Assembly: GCF_032854445.1 (NCBI RefSeq)
Contig: NC_088302.1
Coordinates: forward strand, 43,006,645-43,070,644
Source of the DNA: Liolophura sinensis
Taxonomy: Eukaryota; Mollusca; Polyplacophora; Chitonida; Chitonidae
DNA length: 64,000 nucleotides
Reading direction: 5' to 3'
Numbering within the stretch: the stretch's first letter is position 1; each line of letters opens with the position of its first letter. A program made the translations under genes and the position numbers. The notes under the pieces were generated by a model. It saw nothing but the letters and a program-made list of their open reading frames with translations. It made no database searches and was not told the origin of the DNA. This document shows, piece by piece, positions 11,440 to 23,514 of this stretch.

Positions 11440-11605
11440 TTTGTATGTATTTATTTGATTTGATTGGTATTTTACGACGTACTCAAGATTATTTCACTTA
11501 TACGACGGCGGCCATTATTGTGGTGCGTGGAAACCGGGCAGAGCCTCGGGGGAACCCACGATCATCCGAGGTTGCTGACAGACCTTCCCACGTACGTGGT
11601 TTTGT
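11440..11605 (-). mobile_element. tRNA-derived SINE (family 1), truncated
   Basis: Read on plus, it starts with the 'tttgattggtattttacg' 3' tail of the element, then 'cttatacgacggcggcc', 'aaaccgggcagagcc' and 'cagaccttcccacgtacg'. The tRNA-like head is missing, so it is truncated at its 5' end. The SINE itself is oriented on the minus strand. Confidence 0.8.
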
Positions 11606-12792
11606 ATGTACTCCCACCAGTAAATAATACATGAATTAAGCACATGTACATGAAGTTCTTATTAGCAAAATCCCTCATTAACTATCAGAACCGGAACTGC
11701 CTACTTCAGCAAATTTTCAGTTAGGCTTCCCTCTAGCTCTTGCAAGAAATAATAACATCAGAAGAAACATCTGATCGCAAGTAAAAATGATCTCATCCTC
11801 ACAAATGGACGAGGTACATCAGTTGAACGAGCGGTCGACTATAATCAAATCACTGGGAAATCGTAGGAATGTGTCTGTTCACAAAAAAATTGTAACATAA
11901 TTAGTGTTGTATCTTCTTCACTGCAGGCTTATTGGTCTAACTACTTCTGGAAGATACCTATCTTACTTAACGGTCGGTATCAGTGCAGGCTTACACTGAT
12001 GTTCAAAAACAACAGGCTCATGTACTTCCAACACAGAGCCATCATACATATATATTCTATTCCATAATGCTCAAAGCACCGGTTACATAAAAACCTAACT
12101 TGCTCAAATAACAAATGAACACTACACTTAGTTTATGTTATGATTGTAGATCTCTCATACAATAACATTTTCACACATTTATGACGCTTTTATGTTTTGG
12201 GTGGTTCTTCAGAATATTTCAGTAATAAAATAAACATACAGTATAAACAAAGGCGATTATAATATGGTTTGTGGAAATTAAAATCTTGTAGTTCAAGCAT
12301 TTGAATGAATTTGTTGATATTCACCATGAATACATGTATATTCAGCGTTGTTTCAATTTTAAACCTCATGCACTGTCCGTTCAACACATCAGGTAAGGCA
12401 AATCCTTTTTTGGTTTAGTTTTGTGAATAATCGAGATATGTTATTATAAACACTACTTCAGTCAATATCAAACATGCAAGGAATTTTTATCACACTTCCT
12501 CACATTGTACATATATTTACATATCGGTACAAAGTCAGTGTTTGTGTCTAAAATAATATGTACTTATGAGTCCTTCCAGTTTTGTAGAACTCTTTACCAC
12601 AGTTTTATCTGTGTAAAAATACATGTTAACCACTGTTCTTTTAGTTACTTTTCAAATCTTTGTATACAGCATATGTTGGTATCAAACAGAAATTTGTCTG
12701 TCTGAGTATCTGCAGAAAATATGGTTGTACGAAAGGTATGTACATTAGCTTTTTGACTATATTCAAAATCACCCAACATGTACTTTAATATA
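11605..12792. other. Gene-free stretch
   Basis: A+T-rich sequence without a supported gene. Short open frames (up to 66 codons) have no recognisable motif. Confidence 0.4.
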
Positions 12793-14347
12793 TACTACCG
12801 GGCAAAAGAAACGTATAACCTTGTTCAGCACCACAAGAAAGAGAAAGAAAGACAGACAGTATCAACATGATAAGCCTTATATTGCAATAAACCATTTTCC
12901 AAGTTCAAAAATTCAAAGCCATATGGATATTACACTTGCTGTCAGGCCGAGTAAAGAAGGCATGGGGTAAATCTGAAAAATTACACAAATGCAACTAAAG
13001 GGACTCCCTTAAAAAGGTGTACCTAATGTCCTATCATGTCATAAGACAGATCGTTAGTAGCGTGTGTGAGCACCCATTGCATCAATTAAAGCTAAAATAC
13101 GTCTCCTCATGGAAGTCGTCAGCCGCCGGATGACGTCATCAGGAATTCTGTCCCACTCCTCAAATAAAGCCTGTTCGAGCTGTTGCCTGTTTTGTGGGAG
13201 AGGCACGCGTTGTCTCAGACGTCGATCAAGATGATCCCACAGATGCTCTAAGGGATTCATGTCTGGCGATCGTGCTGGCCAAGGCAGTACGTTGACATCA
13301 ACGGTGTCCACATAATTTAGTACAACTCTGGCGGTATGAGGTCGTGCATTGTCCTGCTGCAAAAGGATACCCCTTTGCTGTTGATGCACGAATGGCACCA
13401 CAACAGGTTCCAATATTTCATGTCGGTATTTTTGGCCAGTCAGATTTCCCTGGATGATGACCAATCTCGTTCTCACCTGTCCACAAATTCCGCCCCATAC
13501 AAGCACCCCACCAGCACCAAAAGGGTGGACATTCTGAATGCAGTTTTGTGCCTATCGCTCTCCCCTGCGTCGATACACACGAATTCGACCATCATTTCTG
13601 AAGAGCTTATATCGGCTATCATCAGAGAACAGCACCCTTTCCCAGTCTCGTCGCTGCCATCGACGTACAACTCTTGCCCAGCGCAGCCTGTTCTGACGGT
13701 GTAGAGGAGTCAATGCCATTCCACGGAAGGGGCGATAGGCTCTGATACCACTCACGCGAAGTCGTCGTAAGACTGTGCGTCTGTTGATGAGGTGTCCCAG
13801 TGCCGTTTCCGCCGTTTCTGCCGTTGACGTCGCCGTCACAAACCGGTTACGCAGGTGGATTGTGCGGATGTACCGGTCTTCGCCAGGCGTTGTAACACTT
13901 GGCCTGCCCGATCTGGGACGATATTGTGTCCTGCCTGTTAGGCGGTAACGACCCAACAGTCTGCTGATGGTGGCTTGACTGCAATTGAATGTTCTGGCGT
14001 GGTGTTGGCTGGCCCCCATGTCGGCCATACCAGTGGCTCTATCACGTTCTGCTTGTGTGAGTCTCGGCATCTCTTAGATGTTTTTTTATTGTATTGCACC
14101 CTTAGAATGCGCTACATCGGTATTTATACGGCGGTCATTATCGAGAATTTTCAACAGGGCCCGAAACTCTGTTTTTCCGATTTTTCATTATGTCTTACAC
14201 CAATTTCAATGAATCTCGTTAAAAAGTGACGTGTACACATGGTGCTTATGTGCAAACGTATTCGCACAACGTTCAAACTTATTCAACTTATTTTTCCATA
14301 GAAAAAAACTGCATTTAAAAGTTATACGTTTCTTTTGCCCAGTAGTT
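12793..14347 (-). mobile_element. Tc1-like DNA transposon
   Basis: The terminal inverted repeats are near identical: CTAC(C/T)GGGCAAAAGAAACG then TATAAC at 12,795-12,819, and its complement at 14,320-14,345. TA dinucleotides at 12,791-12,792 and 14,348-14,349 fit a TA target duplication. The 1.55-kb interior carries one transposase gene. High TIR similarity and a single disabling change suggest a fairly recent insertion. Confidence 0.9.
13054..14070 (-). pseudogene. Tc1-family transposase, full length with one in-frame stop
   Basis: The frame from 14,070 (ATG) to 13,054 spans 339 codons including the terminal stop, the usual Tc1 transposase length. The N-terminal half has a homeodomain-like HTH (SQATISRLLGRYRLTGR) and a GRP hinge (RPRSGRPS). 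The catalytic region shows the first Asp in LFSDDSRY, the second in QQDNARPHTA, and DMNPLEHLWDHL containing the Glu that fits DD34E. A TAG at 13,552-13,554 interrupts the frame after codon 172, and the reading resumes in the same frame to the end. The nonsense mutation would abolish a full product. Confidence 0.9.
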
Positions 14348-14689
14348 TATATTGAATTTCCAACACTGAAATAATCATCTCAAGACCAGCCTCAGTCAAA
14401 GCTCGAGTGAGACTCAAACTCAACACTTACAGTGTCTAGCCCCACCTCTGTACCAACTGAGCAATCAAGTCACATGGGAATGGCCCGTTTATTAGAGTCC
14501 ACTTATATTCAGCGAATAACTATTCACACCAGCACGTAAAACCTTACTACTACAAGGTACCAGTTTTGAATTTAGCCCAGTCATTGTTTCGAAAGGAACT
14601 GCCATCGTCATCAGGGAATAAATCAATATGTATTGGATTTTCGCCTGGCCTGGAGATAGTTTGTAGATGACAGGGAAGAACACAAGTCT

Positions 14690-15225
14690 ACTAGGAGACA
14701 ACTCTAGTAGATGACAGGCGAGTAGACGGCTTTAGTAGATGGCAGGGGATTAGACAACTCTTGTAGACGACTGGGAAGAAGACACTCTAGTACGTGCATA
14801 TGAGAGGGAATTAAGGCGAGTAGACGACTCTAGTAGACCATAGGGGAGTAGAGTCTAGTGGATACTCCAGTATATGAAGGCAGAGTGGACAACTCTAGCA
14901 AATATTGGCAGAGTGGACAACTGTTGTAAATATTGGCAGAGTGGCCAACTCTAGTATATGAAGACAGAGTGGACTACTCTAGTAGATATTGGCAGAGTAG
15001 ACACCTGTAGTAGATACAGCCAGAGCAGACAACTCTAGTAGATATTGGCAGAGTGCACAAGTTTAGTAGATACAGCCAGAGTGGACGACTCTTGGAGATA
15101 CAGACAGAGTGGACTACTCTAGAAGATACAGGCAGAGTGGACAACTCCAGTACATGAAGGCAGAATAAACAACTTCAGTATATGAAGGCAGAGTGGACAA
15201 CTTCAGTAGATATACACATTTAAAT
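14690..15225. repeat. Minisatellite, ~28-31 bp unit
   Basis: Units resemble 'gagtggacaactctagtaga' followed by 'tattggca' or 'tacagcca'. The left part (14,690-14,870) is more degenerate and uses 'gatgacaggcgagtagac'. No coding meaning. Confidence 0.85.
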
Positions 15226-15910
15226 GGGAGTTGTATCCGTCTCCATGCGACGGCAGCATGCTTCACCTCCTTGAATCCACTGTTTCGTCTGATATCTGCA
15301 AACCAGCTCATTTTTGCTAGAGACACCCCTGGTTTTCCAAAACGGTGGCTTAATTTCCTATCGATTGCAGTCTTTAAGTGATGTTATCAGGTTACAAACG
15401 ACCTCCAAAAGCTGATTTTACGCAGAACTGCCGTAACCCTCACGAGACACGTGACTTCACCATTGACTCGTACATTATCACCAACCTCATGACTGGTAGT
15501 GTGCACGTGGCGCCTAACTTCGGAATCCATCAGCGACCGGCTGTAAAAGTTGGATTTTACCGACACCGTGTGACAAGGCTTTAAATCTCACTCTGGCGGC
15601 AGCCATCACCTTAGAATTGCGACGACGGAAGTGAACACACAAACGCGTACCCCAGCTACATGGGCGGGAATTCAGACGGGCATGGATTGGTCAACTGGAA
15701 AACATGAAACAGCATCGAAGAAAGTTCAATGAAGGTGGATAAGAGGAGTGTGTAAGCCATCTGGTATGTATAACGGATAAGAATCATGTTCCAGTCCTTA
15801 CGAAGATAACTCTTGTACATGTACTCTAGTCTCTACGTTGAAGGTCTTGCAGCCTATTTTTGTGTCCAGGCAATATGACGCCACAGCTCAACAGACGAGG
15901 AACACTACCT
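15225..15910. other. Gene-free stretch
   Basis: Short open frames only (about 60-70 codons); nothing recognisable. Confidence 0.4.
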
Positions 15911-15917
15911 TTATCAT

Positions 15918-16240
15918 GTTTATTTATTTATTTATTTATTTGATTGGTGTTTTACGCCGTACTCGATAATATTTCACTCATACGACGGCCGCCAGCATTA
16001 TGTTATTTATTTATTTGATTGTTGTTTTACACCGTACTCGAAAATATTCCATTTATACGACGGCGGCCAGCATTTTGGTGGGAGGAAACCGGGCAAAGCG
16101 GGGGAGTCACGCGACCATCCGGAGGTTGTTGGCAGGCCTTCCCGCTTACGGCCGGAGAGGAAGCCAGCCTGAGCTGGATTTGAACTCATAGCGACCGCAT
16201 TGGTGAGAGGCTCATTACGTTGCGCTAGCGCGCTAATTAT
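15918..16240 (-). mobile_element. SINE family 1, one 3' fragment plus one near-complete copy
   Basis: A 3' fragment (15,918-16,000) is followed directly by a near-complete copy (about 16,000-16,240). The complete copy ends on plus with 'gcgctagcgcgcta', the complement of the tRNA-like A-box region, and 'ttgaactcatagcgaccgc', the B-box region. Two tails in a row suggest a tandem or target-site insertion. Confidence 0.8.
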
Positions 16241-17099
16241 CATTTTTATCTCCATGTGGCCGGGTCATGTCCTTGCAAATGACGTATACGTCGACTAGCT
16301 GGCAATGGTGTTTGGGAGTCCAAGGATGATCGTTTCAGGACAGTGTGGGCACTTGAAGGTTCTGTCAGTTGTAACGCTCACTACTGTCCAGCTCCCAGGA
16401 TTCCTAGCGTCAGTTTTTTCGATGACGTGATCGAGATCAGCACGTAGAGTTTTCAAATGAACATGGTATCATAAAACATGGTTCTCCGGTAAGCATAAAG
16501 GTACATTGCTGGAGATGGTACTACGACATATAATGATGGGCTCCTCATTACAAGTGAAGTTCTACAAGTGAAGTGAATAAGCGGATTATCCGTCTTAGAC
16601 CTCAGGTCACACGATCTGTAGGATTTCTGCAGGAACAACACTTAATGGAGTTATGTGCCGAGAGACTTCATGTGGATGACCTAGCTAGGACTAACTTATC
16701 ATTGGCTCAAATTACCTGCAGTGTTCAATCCAGTACATGTTCCCACTTAAGTGAGTTGCCTTAGTTTGTTAAAGCCCTTCGTAAATATAACAGTTTATAT
16801 ACGGTGATGTATATACATCACAAATAGTAACTGTGACTCCTTGTGCGTCATGATTCGTGTCGTCTTTCACTCAGAACGCTCAATAAGTGAATGGCCCATA
16901 TCTAACACTGTTAGACAAATCGTATATGCTGTGAGATAGCAAGCTTATGTTAAAGATGGTTATAACTTCGGCGGCATGGGTGGTGGGGGGGGGGGATGTG
17001 GAATAAATCCGCAGGGGGGGATGCGACGTTAAACTATAGAGCCTTATAAGTTGTCTAACAGACTTCTCAGTGGAGTCAGATGAACTAAAGAAGATATAT

Positions 17100-17295
17100 T
17101 TACTTATTGATTTATTTTACGCCGTACTCTAAAAAATATTTCACATATACGGCTACGGCCGGCATTATCGTAGGAGGAAACTCACGACCATCCGTAGGCT
17201 GCTGACAGACTTTTCCACGTATGACGGGAGAGGAAGCCAGCATAACTCCAAGCATAACTATAACTATACTAGCACGCTAACCGCTAGGCCACACT
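17100..17295 (-). mobile_element. SINE family 1, degenerate copy
   Basis: Contains 'ttattttacgccgtactc', 'ggcattatcgtaggaggaaa', 'ctgctgacagac' and 'gggagaggaagccagca'. The head end is diverged ('agcacgctaaccgctaggccac'). Confidence 0.7.
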
Positions 17296-17329
17296 TAACG
17301 CACTACAGAATGAGAGAAATAGAAAATAA

Positions 17330-17650
17330 ATGTGACAACGCAGTATTTTGAGTAATTCTAGACCTTTGGAACCTAATGAATTGCAGCTAAAACCAATGCT
17401 TTTTGCCATGGTGCTGGGGTTGGGGGGACTAATTTGCCACTTTTTAAACAATTACATGAACAGTTAGAATAAGACCCCAATTGAGGTAATTTGGCAAGAG
17501 GCCGTACATAACTGGGTTGGTGTGACAGCCATGTACTCAAATTACCCTCCGAAGGCATATTGGGATCGATTTTCTCGTGTTCATCCCACACGACAGCGAG
17601 GGTTCGAATTTCAGAATGATAACTGCGATCAGAATCAAAGCTCTTGTTCG
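17330..17650. repeat. Dispersed repeat family R3, copy
   Basis: Landmarks: 'agtattttgagtaattctag', 'cctaatgaattgcagctaa', 'attgaggtaatttggcaaga', 'ggccgtacat'. A further fragment near 17,800-17,850 has 'gtcacacgttaccggtgaaa'. Lies just beyond the 3' end of the TEP gene. Confidence 0.5.
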
Positions 17651-17993
17651 TGTTCCACTCTAATTTAACCTAAGTAATGGTGACGACGCCTACTACAACC
17701 CATGCAGTTGTCTTGTAAAGACGAAATACCTGAGAATATAATTAACGGCCTGGAGCACGGAGAGCAAAACCAGAGCAGCGACGACAGTGTAAAAGCAGAC
17801 AAATGGTCACACGTTACCGGTGAAATGCGAACTCTTGTAATATCTCAGTCCTTCGTAAACAATGACCACTGTGATCATGAAAATCAACCTCACTCGTAGA
17901 AACACGTAAATTGGCTAAATTGAAATTGGCTTAATTGTAAAAAAAATAAATAAACTAAGGACAAACTCATAAAATTAATATCTACTAAACGCA

Positions 17994-17999
17994 TTTATT
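17994..17999 (-). terminator. Poly(A) signal of the TEP gene
   Basis: AATAAA on the minus strand about 190 nt after the TEP stop codon at 18,192, giving a short 3'UTR. A further A-rich stretch with AATAAA lies about 50 bp downstream. Confidence 0.6.
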
Positions 18000-18191
18000 T
18001 TATCAATCCCCAAATTTAAAAAGCATACGAGTAATTTATCTACGATCTGAAGACACTAAAATTAAGAAGACTTTGTTATGTATACAAGACCAAATTTGCC
18101 TCAGTATTTAAACGAAAACAATAACTTGTGTAAATTAAAAATGAAATCCTGCAATAGCTGTATCGTAGGTATTCCTCACGTTGTATCCTCC

Positions 18192-21100
18192 TTACTTTCT
18201 CCTGCGTTTCTGAAAAAATAAACAACAACAACATGGCAATTGCAAGAAACTTTATGTAGTGTTATGTAGTTTGACTTCTCGAGTAATCTGAACTTGGTCA
18301 ATCATCAATGACAGGATAAAGTTTCTACCATATATGAAATTTAAATGTGTAAGTTCTTTCTTTCTGCACAACCTTCTACGTACATGTAAAATATATTTTT
18401 AACATCTATTCAAGGTATATTCATTCATTTATCACACCGGCAGCAGGTTCATAAGATACATTCATTCATTCTTCATCTTCCGCATAAGCAACAGGCTACA
18501 TTCTACATTCGACCATTCCTATCCCTCCACGACAGATGCTACATTTAGTCATTCTTCATCTTTCACATGAACATTAGGTTACATACCCCATTCATTCATT
18601 CTTGATCCCTCACAAACTGCAGTCTATATTCATTCTGTATTCTCTCATCGTCCACATAAACGACAGGCTACATGATAAATTCGTGCTACTTGCACTTCAT
18701 CTTCCACATAAACAGTAGGCTATATTCATGCATTTCTCTCCATCTCCACAAACGACAGATGACATGCTACATTTAGTCATTCTTCGTCGTTCACATAAAC
18801 CTCAGGTTGCATACCCCATTCACTCATCCCTGGTCCCTCACATATACATCAGGCTGCATTCTATATTCTCTCATCCTCCACACAAACGATAGGCTACATT
18901 CATTCATACATATCCTTCATCTCCCACATAAACAACATTATAAATGCTACCTTCATTCATTCCTCGTGCTACCCATAAATGATACTACATGCTACATTCG
19001 TTCATCCCTCATCCTTCATAGAAACGATAGGCTACATGTCACATTTCTTTCTTACCACGCACACCAAAGTCAGAAAAAACACAGGCTACATGCTACATTC
19101 ATTCATTATTCGTACTTTACACAGAACTACAGGCTACATGCTACTTTCATTCATTCTTCATCCTTCACAAAAACCACATGCTACGTACTACATTCGTTCA
19201 TTCCTCATACTTCACACAAAACCACAGGCTACATGCAACATTCATTCATTTTTCGTGCCTCACACAAAACCACAGGCTACATGCTACATTCATTCATTTT
19301 TCGTACTTCACACAGAAACACAGGCTACATGCTACTTTCATTCATTCTTCATCCTTCACAAAAACCACATGCTACGTACTACATTCGTTCATTCCCCATA
19401 CTTCACACAAAACCACAGGCTACATGCTACATTCATTTATTCCCCATCCTCCGCACAAAAGTCAGTTACTTACGGGGCAGTTGGCCGAACAGCCTGCAGA
19501 GTCGTTAGCACAAACGGCAGAATCACAGAAATTCCCATTCAGCGACGATAGGGTATAGAACGAAAGAGCGGAATCGTCTAAAAAGGAGGCAAAAGAAATT
19601 TGTGAGAAAACATTCTGACCTAAATCTAGAGCGCGTGCTCGAATCCAGCTATCGCTATTTCAACTGTGCCTGAAATTCATGAGTAGCTGTGGTTTCTCAG
19701 GTACATGTCGACGGTTCACTCCGGGTACTCCAGCTTCCACCACCTATAAACCTGGCCGATGTCATATCGGTGAAGACTGCGAGAGATCCACGTTAACTAC
19801 CAGTCAAAGAGTGCTGGAAATCCTTCCTGCGACAAGGAGGCACCTTATATACACCCTAAGGATTTCTTCGTGGTCATATGACTGAAAAATTGTTGAGTAC
19901 GGCGTTGAACCCCAAGCACTCAGTCACTCCTCCACACATCTGAGAGCTCTTTTGAAAAAGGCCCCAATTTCATTTTAAGCACGATCGTGGCCATTGGCAA
20001 AAAATAAAAAAGAGTAAAACTAACCTGGGTTGTAATAGTCGAACACTCTGACAGGATTGGGCTTGGGTTTGTTAACGTTCCCACTTCCGATTGCCGTAAA
20101 ACTGGTACAAACGCCTGTGCTTGTTATCTAACGAGGACAAAAATATAAGATTTTATAGTGTTCTAAACTGGAGAAATGCAGATCGGATCACATTTACAAA
20201 TTAGCTTAACTCGGACTCGCACTTATTTAAGGAGTGAACTTGTTCAGAGTATGTCAGAGAAAACACTTGGAAAGTTTAACAGTGCAGATCGTAAATTATT
20301 GTTCACATATCATCCTTGTATATCACAAAGAGGATGAGTATCACATACTTCCATAGCAACGAATTTCGCTTACCTCATCCAGATACATCAAGACTTTGCC
20401 GTCCAGAACATCCACCCTCTTGGCCACAGACAGCAGTTGATCTTTCCCCTGCTGAGTCAGGCTAAAATCTGACGGCAGCCGGATCTCAATGTTCGCCATA
20501 CTGCTGGCCTCACCACGGAGATATCTGACAACAGTAGTACTTCGTTAATGGAGCGCTCAAAGACAAATACTTCCCTAACAATGATAGTATAAGGAGCTCA
20601 AACCCGTTTCTAAATTCTGTTTGATTCATTTCATTTATGACATTTGCATTTAAGGCTGCATTCAGAATTTGTCACTTGTACCACAGCGGTTAGTTTTATG
20701 AGTGAAGAAAACAGGGTTGTCTGTAGAAAATCACTGACCGTCGTCAAGTATCTAACAAACCTAACCATAATAACCTATTCAACATAATTAATATTTGCAT
20801 TTAGTTCAAAATTTAGATCTAAATTTATGACTGATATGGCCGTGGCATGATGTTTCAGAGCTCAAGGCAATGTAAAATAGATGACGGCATGGCTATATGC
20901 ACAACAGAACACTGAGGTGCCATCATCAAAAGTCAAACAAAAATAACCCACAGTAAGCATCCAAGGTAGAATTTTGTCTTCAGAAATTGTGATTGGCTAC
21001 CTATCCCAAAGAAAGACAGCGTGTGTTGGGAACCACATGCTTTGAAGAGCCGGCATCCTGGTGTATCGTACTCACTTGGCACAAACGCTTAGCTCAATGG

Positions 21101-23514
21101 CCGCGGGTGTGTCTCTGATAAGGGTCGTGGTGAGCGTGAACGAGGGCTCCAGTACTGGGGTCTGGATGTGGTATCTAACTGAAATCTGAAAACATGCGAC
21201 GAAAAGACAAGTCAAACGATATGCATTATTTACTGTGTGAATGTGATACAAAAATATCACTGAACCCAGATCTTACTGCAAACCAGAGAATGGTGTCTAA
21301 AGGTAGCAATCCTATGCTCCATATAACTCTATGACTCGATATAACGCTACAAGCTTGACCGGATGTAATATTTATTTATTTATTTATTTGATTGGTGTTT
21401 TACGCCGTACTCAAGAATATTTCACTTATACGACGGCAGCCAGCATTATGGTAGGTGGAAACCGAGCAGAGCCCGAGGGAAACCCACGACCATCCGCAGG
21501 TTGCTCGCAGACCTTCCCAAGTACGGCCGGAGAGGAAGCCAGCATGAGCTGGACTTGAACTCACAGCGACCGCATTGGTGGGAGACTGCTGGGTCATCAC
21601 GCTGCGCTAGCGCGCCAACCAACTGAGCCACGGAGGCCCTTCCCTGATGTAATACAAAGGCTAATATATAAGATACACTACCAAAATCATCAATAATTTA
21701 ATTTAAATTTGTAATTTTTATAGAGATTTAAAAGAATTTTTATAGCCAAAGTGTGTAAAACGTTAATGTATATACATGTACTTACGGAGACCAAGAATAC
21801 ACCCATACCCGATGCCCGCACGGTAACACTGCTGGCGTTAACTGGTAGCTGAAGGCGATAAAACATGACAATGAAGACAAAGTCTTTATCTCATCGGTGA
21901 TCCTGTGGGATGTGCTACAGGGCAGATGCTATTAAATTAGTCTTTTGTGTAAAATGCTGTGGGCAAACATCTTGCCTATTGCAAGGCAATAAGAGTATGT
22001 TTCTTTGAACAATTATCATAATTCTAACATTGAATCTCACTTATCGCTGTTCTTTGACAAGCCGATTTAAAAGTTTCCTTATGTTGTATTAACTAGAGAA
22101 AGCATGAAAACCCTGGCAGACAGACAGTACACTATACCGTAGCCTGTTGTAACTCCAGCCTGTTGGCGTCGTTCACAGTGAGGGATGCAGAAGTCCCGGC
22201 GGCCTCAACAGTGACAGAACCGTCCTGGGTTTTCGTGTAGAAGAAAGGCCCCATAGCACTGAGAGCCTGGATGGCGACCACTGTATCCTATAGGACAATA
22301 GAAACAAAATGGTACGATAAAAGGTAACGAAATATCCATCATTATATGATTAAGAGAAATCAAATATCTATTTTATTGATATTTGTAAAACAAATACAAA
22401 GTTTACCTAAAAGACAACTGGCGATATCACTGAATCCGGATTACCAGGTTATATTCGGTACTTATCATCATACAGGGAAGAATAAATACCAACAAGGCAT
22501 TTCCATGATTTATACTTGCTGCTAAATGTTTCGTAATTCTCAACAGAGACACATACACGAATTCAGGTATAATACAAGGTTTCTCTTACCTGAGTGGAGA
22601 CAAATCCGCCATAATCATTCTGCTGACTGACGAGCCAAGCCAGACACTGGGAGCTCTTGCTGATGTCTTTCTTCAGGGCATACACCAGACACACGTAGCT
22701 GGTGGCTTCAATGCTGGCTGCCTTTGACTGGTGTCTCGGCGGTTCCCATAAGTACACTGGTTCAGCTTCCACCTCCCAATACGTGTAGCCGTCTGTCAGT
22801 AGATAATAAATTATATCAATTCTCGTACATGTTTGATTCCCACTAGTAGCAACAGACACACCCACACCACGTGTCACCATTGGCGGGAAAACATACTGCT
22901 TACAGCCGTTTTTATACTTTCAGAGTAACATATGAATCTGTGAAATCGCCAGAACATATGAGTGTGTGGAGACATATAGATCTCTGAGACATCGCCAGAA
23001 TATACGAGCATGTGAAACAGTTGAATCTTTGAAACATTGCCAAAACATCTAAATATGTTAACACATATGAATCTCTGAGACATCGCCAGAACAAGAGTGT
23101 GTGTGTGTGCGGTGAGGTAAATAACGTTACACACATTTATGTTGTTTTTGTTACTGTATGTGGCCCTTGCATATTTGGTGGACATTATCCGTTTCCAGCA
23201 ATGCTGTTCAGCCAGATGCTATGTAAACACAAGTCTATTTTACAAACCAAAACACAGGTATTCTAATTTGTTACTATGCACAACCCACAATGCATAATAG
23301 ATAAATTATGAATGTCACCATCTGGAATTTCTTAGAACTTACCTCTATTTGTAGCTCTGGCCTCAAGAGTTTTCAGCACACTGTCCGCCTGTGGGCTACC
23401 AGACAGGGCCAAAGCGTACGCTCCGATAGCCAAGTCATACAGGTCCGAGCTGGTATTGACGTAGTTCTCCACAAACCGTTGAGCCTTGGTGATAGTACGG
23501 CTGAAGTTTGTATC
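18192..23514 (-). CDS. TEP: TEP segment 5: end of thioester domain, MG8 and cysteine-rich basic tail (coding exons E28-E36)
   Basis: Exons: E28 23,343-23,514; E29 22,590-22,792; E30 22,138-22,287; E31 21,786-21,848; E32 21,076-21,185; E33 20,374-20,524; E34 20,025-20,127; E35 19,474-19,577; E36 18,192-18,209 (residues 1,108-1,464). Signatures are [14 protein letters not shown] and GGFVSTQ in E29, [12 protein letters not shown] in E30, and [12 protein letters not shown] with KVLMYLDE in E33 (MG8). E34 has [13 protein letters not shown]35 has four cysteines (C1442, C1447, C1454, C1458), and E36 supplies only KRRRK and the stop. If the E35 donor were not used, the frame would stop after three codons (VSN). 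Confidence 0.88.

Noticed and set aside
18807-19558. Three overlapping plus-strand open frames of 126-233 codons
   Set aside because: They are frames of a 48-bp minisatellite that has no stops. They are antisense to TEP exon E35 and its intron.
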